Shown: positions 60,319 through 64,000 of the stretch, piece by piece | Layout: each line of letters opens with the position of its first letter | Position numbering within the stretch: the first letter of the stretch is position 1 | Source: JAEINY01 sp942490535 | Lineage (GTDB): Bacteria > Bacteroidota > Bacteroidia > Bacteroidales > Marinilabiliaceae | NCBI GenBank assembly: GCA_942490535.1 | Contig: CALNXQ010000003.1 | Location: forward strand, 1-64,000 | DNA: 64,000 nucleotides | Direction: 5' to 3' | Translations under genes and position numbers: made by a program | Notes under the pieces: generated by a model | Seen by the model: only the letters and a program-made list of their open reading frames with translations | Databases searched by the model: none | What the model was told of the DNA's origin: nothing

Positions 60319-63300
60319 TTATGCTTTGAAACGAGAGACCCCTTTATCAAACACATAGTACACGCATGGAATGACCACCAGCGTCAACAAGGTAGAGGTG
60401 ATTAATCCGCCAATCACGGCAATGGCCATGGGTGCCCGTAAAGCGGCGCTATCACCAAAACCAAATGTCAATGGCAACAAAGCCAGAATGGTGGTGATAC
60501 TGGTCATCAGGATGGGCCGAATACGTTGTTGACCTGCCAGAACGATGGCTTCAAACAAGGGTGCACCGGAGCGTTTGTGTTGATTGATGGCATCTACCAG
60601 AATGATGGAATCGTTCACCGCAATACCTCCCAGCATCACAATACCAATGTAAGCCATGATATTAAAAGTTTGTCCCAGGAGGAAAAATGCCCAAACAGCA
60701 CCCACTCCGGCCAATGGAATGGTCAATAGGATGGTAAACGGATGAATGAGCGACTCAAATTGAGACGCCATCACCATAAACACCAACACAATGGATAAGA
60801 TAAGTGCAAACTGTAAGCTCCCGAATGCTTCCTTCCGCTTCTGCTCTTCACCCAACACTTTAACATTGGTGCCGGCCGGGATGTCTAATTCCGAAATAAC
60901 ACGTTCCAACTGACGCACCAGGTGGTCAAAAGGAATGTCATCCGTCACCATGCCCGAAATACGGGCCACCCGTTTTTGATTGTTGCGCAATACCTCACGC
61001 GGTGCACGGCCAATCTGAATGGTCGCCACTTCGGAGAGTAACACATCCTTATCGCCACTTTTCAACTTAAGATCTTTCAATTCATTCAGACGTACATCGG
61101 GCATCTCCAGCTTAATGTCGATCAGCTCCCCTTTCATCTCCATGCGCCCCCCCTCTTTAGCCGAGAGGTAATCCGACAAGCTATTCATAACCGTAGACAC
61201 ATCCAGGTTGAAAATGCCGGCTCTAACCCGGTCAATCACCACATTCACTTCCGGTGCGCCATCCTCAAAGGAACTTTTAATATTGTACGCATTTTCATGC
61301 TGTCGAAGGGCTTCAGCGATCAAGACAGAAGCCACCTCCAGATTATCCCGGTTTTCATCTTCGATTTCCACCACCAAGGGGGCTTCATCGGTTCCCAAAA
61401 GCGTTTGCAAAGCCGACTGATCCTGCACGTAACGCACTTCCAATCCCGGAATGCCGTCAAACAAGCGATTTAGGGTAGCCACCAAATCGGTAAATGATAT
61501 GTGTACCTCCTCCTGCAGCGCCAGTTTTAAAAAACCGGTATTTTCACCTTGTTCTGTTTGGGTCGATGACTCCACCCCTGACTCCGGTCCGGCATGTGAA
61601 TAAACCCATTGCAGACTTTCTCCAAAAGAAGCCATCACCATTTGCTCCATCTGATTCAGCGTGGCATCGGTTCGCATAATGGCTGTCCCGGCCGGCAGCA
61701 CTGCTTCAACAGTAATTTCATTGGATTGCGTCTCGGGCATGAATTCGCTTCCCACATGCGGAATGAGCAAGACCGTTAAGGCCACCAATACCACAGCTCC
61801 ACCAATCACGGCCAGGCGTCGCTTCAACAGCGTCTCCAGGAAATGTCCGTACCAGCCAAATCCCTTATCCGGTGAGTGGTGTTTCTTTTTAGATGCACGT
61901 TTCTCCTTGAAGAAAAACGTACTTAACACGGGAATCACTAACAAAGCCACTACCAATGAGGATACCAACGAAAAGGCCACGGTCCAGGCCTGATCCTTAA
62001 ACAACTCACCTGAAGCGCCGTGTAGATACACAATGGGTAAGAACACCACAATAGTGGTTAAGGTCGACGCTGTCAGCGCCCCACTCACTCCAGCCGTTCC
62101 TTCAATAGCCGCATCCTTGAGCGACAAGCCCTCTTCCAGTTTCCGGAAGATGTTCTCCACCACTACGATGGCGTTATCCACCAACATCCCGGCTCCCAGG
62201 GCCAATCCTCCCAAGGTCATGATATTTAAAGTCAGCCCATTGAAATACATTAGATTAAAAGTAGCAATAATGGATACCGGAATGGCTAAACTAACAATCA
62301 TGGTCACACCAAAGCGTCGCAGGAACAGGAAAAGCACAAAAACAGCAAAAATGATCCCAATCAGTGCGCTCTCCTCCACCTCCCCGATGGCACTCTGAAT
62401 AAATGTGCCCTGGTTATTGATCACTTTCAGTTCATATCCCGGCAAGCGCTTCTCAATGGCCATGAAGGCTTCTTCGAGCTTCTCCACGGCTGAAACGGTA
62501 TTGTATTTGGTCTCTTTATAAATGGAAATGCCCAGACACCGCTTTCCATCCAGGCGGACAATGGTTTCCGGCTCGCGATTCTGCAATTTAACAGTCGCTA
62601 TATCCTTCAGTAAGATGGGCGATTGCGAGGATGTGGCAGTGGTTCCTGCAGCCGTACCTGAAGCAGATGAATTAGATGAACCCGACGAAGTGAGTTTCAC
62701 CACCAGATTTTCCACATCACTCAGGGCGGTTAACGCACTCACCCCTTTAATGATGTATTTCTGGCCCATTTCTTCAATGGATCCACCGGAAACGTTCTGA
62801 TTAAAACTCTTGATCGTGTTCAAAACCGAGGTGGTAGTCAGGTTATGCATTTCCAATCGTCCAGGATCGGTCAACACCATCACTTCGGAAACCTCTTCAC
62901 CCGAGATGCGCACATCGGCAATCCCTTCTACCCGGATCAATTCATTGCGAATGTAGTTCTCCGCTGTCTGGCGCAAAGTATTCATATCGGTCATCTCCGG
63001 ATGGCGAAAAGCGGCCTTTATTACCGGTGATGCATTGGGATCGAAGCGGGAGATATTTAACTCATCCACATCTTCATCCTGACCAATTTGAGTCAATGCT
63101 TTTTGCAGGTCCAGAAATGCTTCATCAATGTCCTTGTTCCAGTCATACTCCACCGTGACGATGGCCGTTCCCACCCGACTGACCGATGACACATTCAATA
63201 CCCCATTCTGGCGTACCGACAAGGCCTCAACCTGTTCTACAAATCGTTTTTCTATTTCTTCGGGCGACCGTTCACCCGACTTCACCTCTACATAAATGCG

Positions 63301-63432
63301 TGGATTCTGAAGATCGGGAAACAGATCCGTCCCCAGGCGCGAGAGAGAAATGCCACCCAACAACACAATGCCCAAAACAATCATGAACACCGTCACCGGG
63401 TAGTTTACCGAGAATCTTGAAATGGATCTCAT
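60319..63432 (-). CDS. RND efflux transporter permease (HAE-type)
   Basis: A 1037-residue inner-membrane pump. The start SVNYPVTVFMIVLGIVLLGG, the central GGLALGAGMLVDNAIVVVEN and the C-terminal IGIVMLGGIAVNDSIILVDA are those of HAE/AcrB-like and related RND pumps. A low-complexity Ser/Thr/Gly/Ala linker (TSSGSSNSSASGTAAGTTAT) interrupts a porter loop near residue 255, an unusual insertion. It follows the adaptor gene and precedes the RND-ABC gene, so the operon encodes two RND subunits that might pair as a heteromer. Confidence 0.9.
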   Translation of the reverse strand: MRSISRFSVNYPVTVFMIVLGIVLLGGISLSRLGTDLFPDLQNPRIYVEVKSGERSPEEIEKRFVEQVEALSVRQNGVLNVSSVSRVGTAIVTVEYDWNKDIDEAFLDLQKALTQIGQDEDVDELNISRFDPNASPVIKAAFRHPEMTDMNTLRQTAENYIRNELIRVEGIADVRISGEEVSEVMVLTDPGRLEMHNLTTTSVLNTIKSFNQNVSGGSIEEMGQKYIIKGVSALTALSDVENLVVKLTSSGSSNSSASGTAAGTTATSSQSPILLKDIATVKLQNREPETIVRLDGKRCLGISIYKETKYNTVSAVEKLEEAFMAIEKRLPGYELKVINNQGTFIQSAIGEVEESALIGIIFAVFVLFLFLRRFGVTMIVSLAIPVSIIATFNLMYFNGLTLNIMTLGGLALGAGMLVDNAIVVVENIFRKLEEGLSLKDAAIEGTAGVSGALTASTLTTIVVFLPIVYLHGASGELFKDQAWTVAFSLVSSLVVALLVIPVLSTFFFKEKRASKKKHHSPDKGFGWYGHFLETLLKRRLAVIGGAVVLVALTVLLIPHVGSEFMPETQSNEITVEAVLPAGTAIMRTDATLNQMEQMVMASFGESLQWVYSHAGPESGVESSTQTEQGENTGFLKLALQEEVHISFTDLVATLNRLFDGIPGLEVRYVQDQSALQTLLGTDEAPLVVEIEDENRDNLEVASVLIAEALRQHENAYNIKSSFEDGAPEVNVVIDRVRAGIFNLDVSTVMNSLSDYLSAKEGGRMEMKGELIDIKLEMPDVRLNELKDLKLKSGDKDVLLSEVATIQIGRAPREVLRNNQKRVARISGMVTDDIPFDHLVRQLERVISELDIPAGTNVKVLGEEQKRKEAFGSLQFALILSIVLVFMVMASQFESLIHPFTILLTIPLAGVGAVWAFFLLGQTFNIMAYIGIVMLGGIAVNDSIILVDAINQHKRSGAPLFEAIVLAGQQRIRPILMTSITTILALLPLTFGFGDSAALRAPMAIAVIGGLITSTLLTLVVIPCVYYVFDKGVSRFKA

Positions 63433-63498
63433 ATATCTTTAATTATTAATTTTCAATTGTTAATGTTTAATTAATCACTGAACATTACACATTGATCA

Positions 63499-64000
63499 TT
63501 ACTTAACGATTTTTACTTTGGAGCGGTCTTTCAAGGTCTCAAAGCCTTTAATGATCAAACGCTCTTCTTTTTTCAGACCATCCAATACTTCCACTTCATT
63601 ATTATTCTCGATACCTGTGCGGATATACTTTTTCAAGGCGGCTTCCTTTTCGGCCACAAATACAATTTTCCGGTTACCTTCGGTGAGGATGACGTCTTTG
63701 GGGATGACTAATGCACTATCCCTGCTGTCGACTACAATCTCCGCCTTCACAAACATACCCGGCTTCAACAGATTCACTTTATTTTCCACCTGGATACGTC
63801 CTTTAAAGGTACGGGCCTCCATGTCAATGGCCGGCGACAGTTCCGAAATAATACCTTTCAAGGTATCATCGGGCAAGGCATAATTCATGATGTTGGCCAA
63901 TTGGTTGATGCGCACCTGCCCCATGAGGTTTTCGGGCATGCTCAGATCCATCACCATGATGCTGTAATCCATCATGCTCAACACTTGCTGCCCGGTCTCC
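63499..64000 (-). CDS. Periplasmic adaptor (membrane fusion) protein, partial
   Basis: The C-terminal about 166 residues are present; the frame stays open to the window end, so the start lies outside. ARTFKGRIQVENKVNLLKPG and MFVKAEIVVDSRDSALVIPK are the beta-barrel region, and GIENNNEVEVLDGLKKEERL with IIKGFETLKDRSKVKIVK the membrane-proximal end, of RND adaptors. It would link the downstream RND pumps to an outer-membrane channel; no such channel gene is in this part of the window. Confidence 0.87.
   Translation of the reverse strand, partial: ETGQQVLSMMDYSIMVMDLSMPENLMGQVRINQLANIMNYALPDDTLKGIISELSPAIDMEARTFKGRIQVENKVNLLKPGMFVKAEIVVDSRDSALVIPKDVILTEGNRKIVFVAEKEAALKKYIRTGIENNNEVEVLDGLKKEERLIIKGFETLKDRSKVKIVK

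Overview
The window looks like chromosomal DNA from a member of the Bacteroidota. Evidence: a flexirubin/aryl-polyene type pigment locus whose ammonia lyase closely resembles (from memory) the Flavobacterium johnsoniae tyrosine ammonia-lyase, a TAnnTTTG-type -7 promoter box, DUF5686 and other Bacteroidota-typical families, and moderate GC. I cannot place it reliably below phylum. No rRNA, tRNA, CRISPR array, transposase or integrase was recognised. LAYOUT. (1) 1-6.8 kb, minus strand: a heavy-metal efflux operon, reading His-rich membrane protein, His-rich lipoprotein, periplasmic adaptor, CusA/CzcA-type RND pump, TolC-like outer-membrane factor (cut by the window start). (2) 6.8-13 kb: a repeat-rich gap, then a DUF5686 protein, a PAP2 phosphatase, a DUF900-like hydrolase and a small secreted protein. 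Direct repeats lie at about 7.32-7.41 and 12.25-12.40 kb. (3) 13-25.1 kb, minus strand: the distal half of a flexirubin/aryl polyene cluster (CoA-ligase-like enzyme, C45 hydrolase, two CrtI-like flavoenzymes, MMPL exporter-acyltransferase-methyltransferase fusion, glycosyltransferase-DUF2062 fusion, dehydratase, secreted protein). (4) 25.1-40.5 kb: about 15 kb of accessory genes on both strands, unrelated to pigment synthesis. It holds a frameshifted PAP2 gene, acetyltransferases, small DUF proteins, an AAA ATPase gene bounded by integron-cassette-like signals, a tandem 21-bp array and dispersed palindromic elements. (5) 40.6-54 kb, minus strand: the proximal half of the pigment cluster (tyrosine ammonia-lyase, ketoreductase, three ketosynthases plus a chain-length-factor-like partner and a half-size ketosynthase-like protein, two ACPs, acyltransferase, methyltransferase, dehydratase, thioesterase, LolA-like carrier, polysaccharide deacetylase). 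(6) 54.3-64 kb: a small HTH protein on the plus strand, then a minus-strand export operon of adaptor, RND pump, RND-ABC fusion and ABC-2 permease. HOW IT WORKS TOGETHER. In the pigment locus, tyrosine would be deaminated to a coumarate starter, activated by the ligase, loaded on ACP and extended by the ketosynthases with one ketoreductase and hotdog dehydratases. The polyene would then be methylated, acylated or glycosylated and carried to the envelope by the MMPL and LolA-like proteins. Resorcinol-forming DarA/DarB and a phosphopantetheinyl transferase are not seen here. The most unusual item is the 1583-residue protein at 55.5-60.3 kb: a full RND pump fused to an ABC ATPase whose nucleotide-binding domain appears to be split by a membrane-spanning insertion, lying directly upstream of an ABC-2 permease gene.
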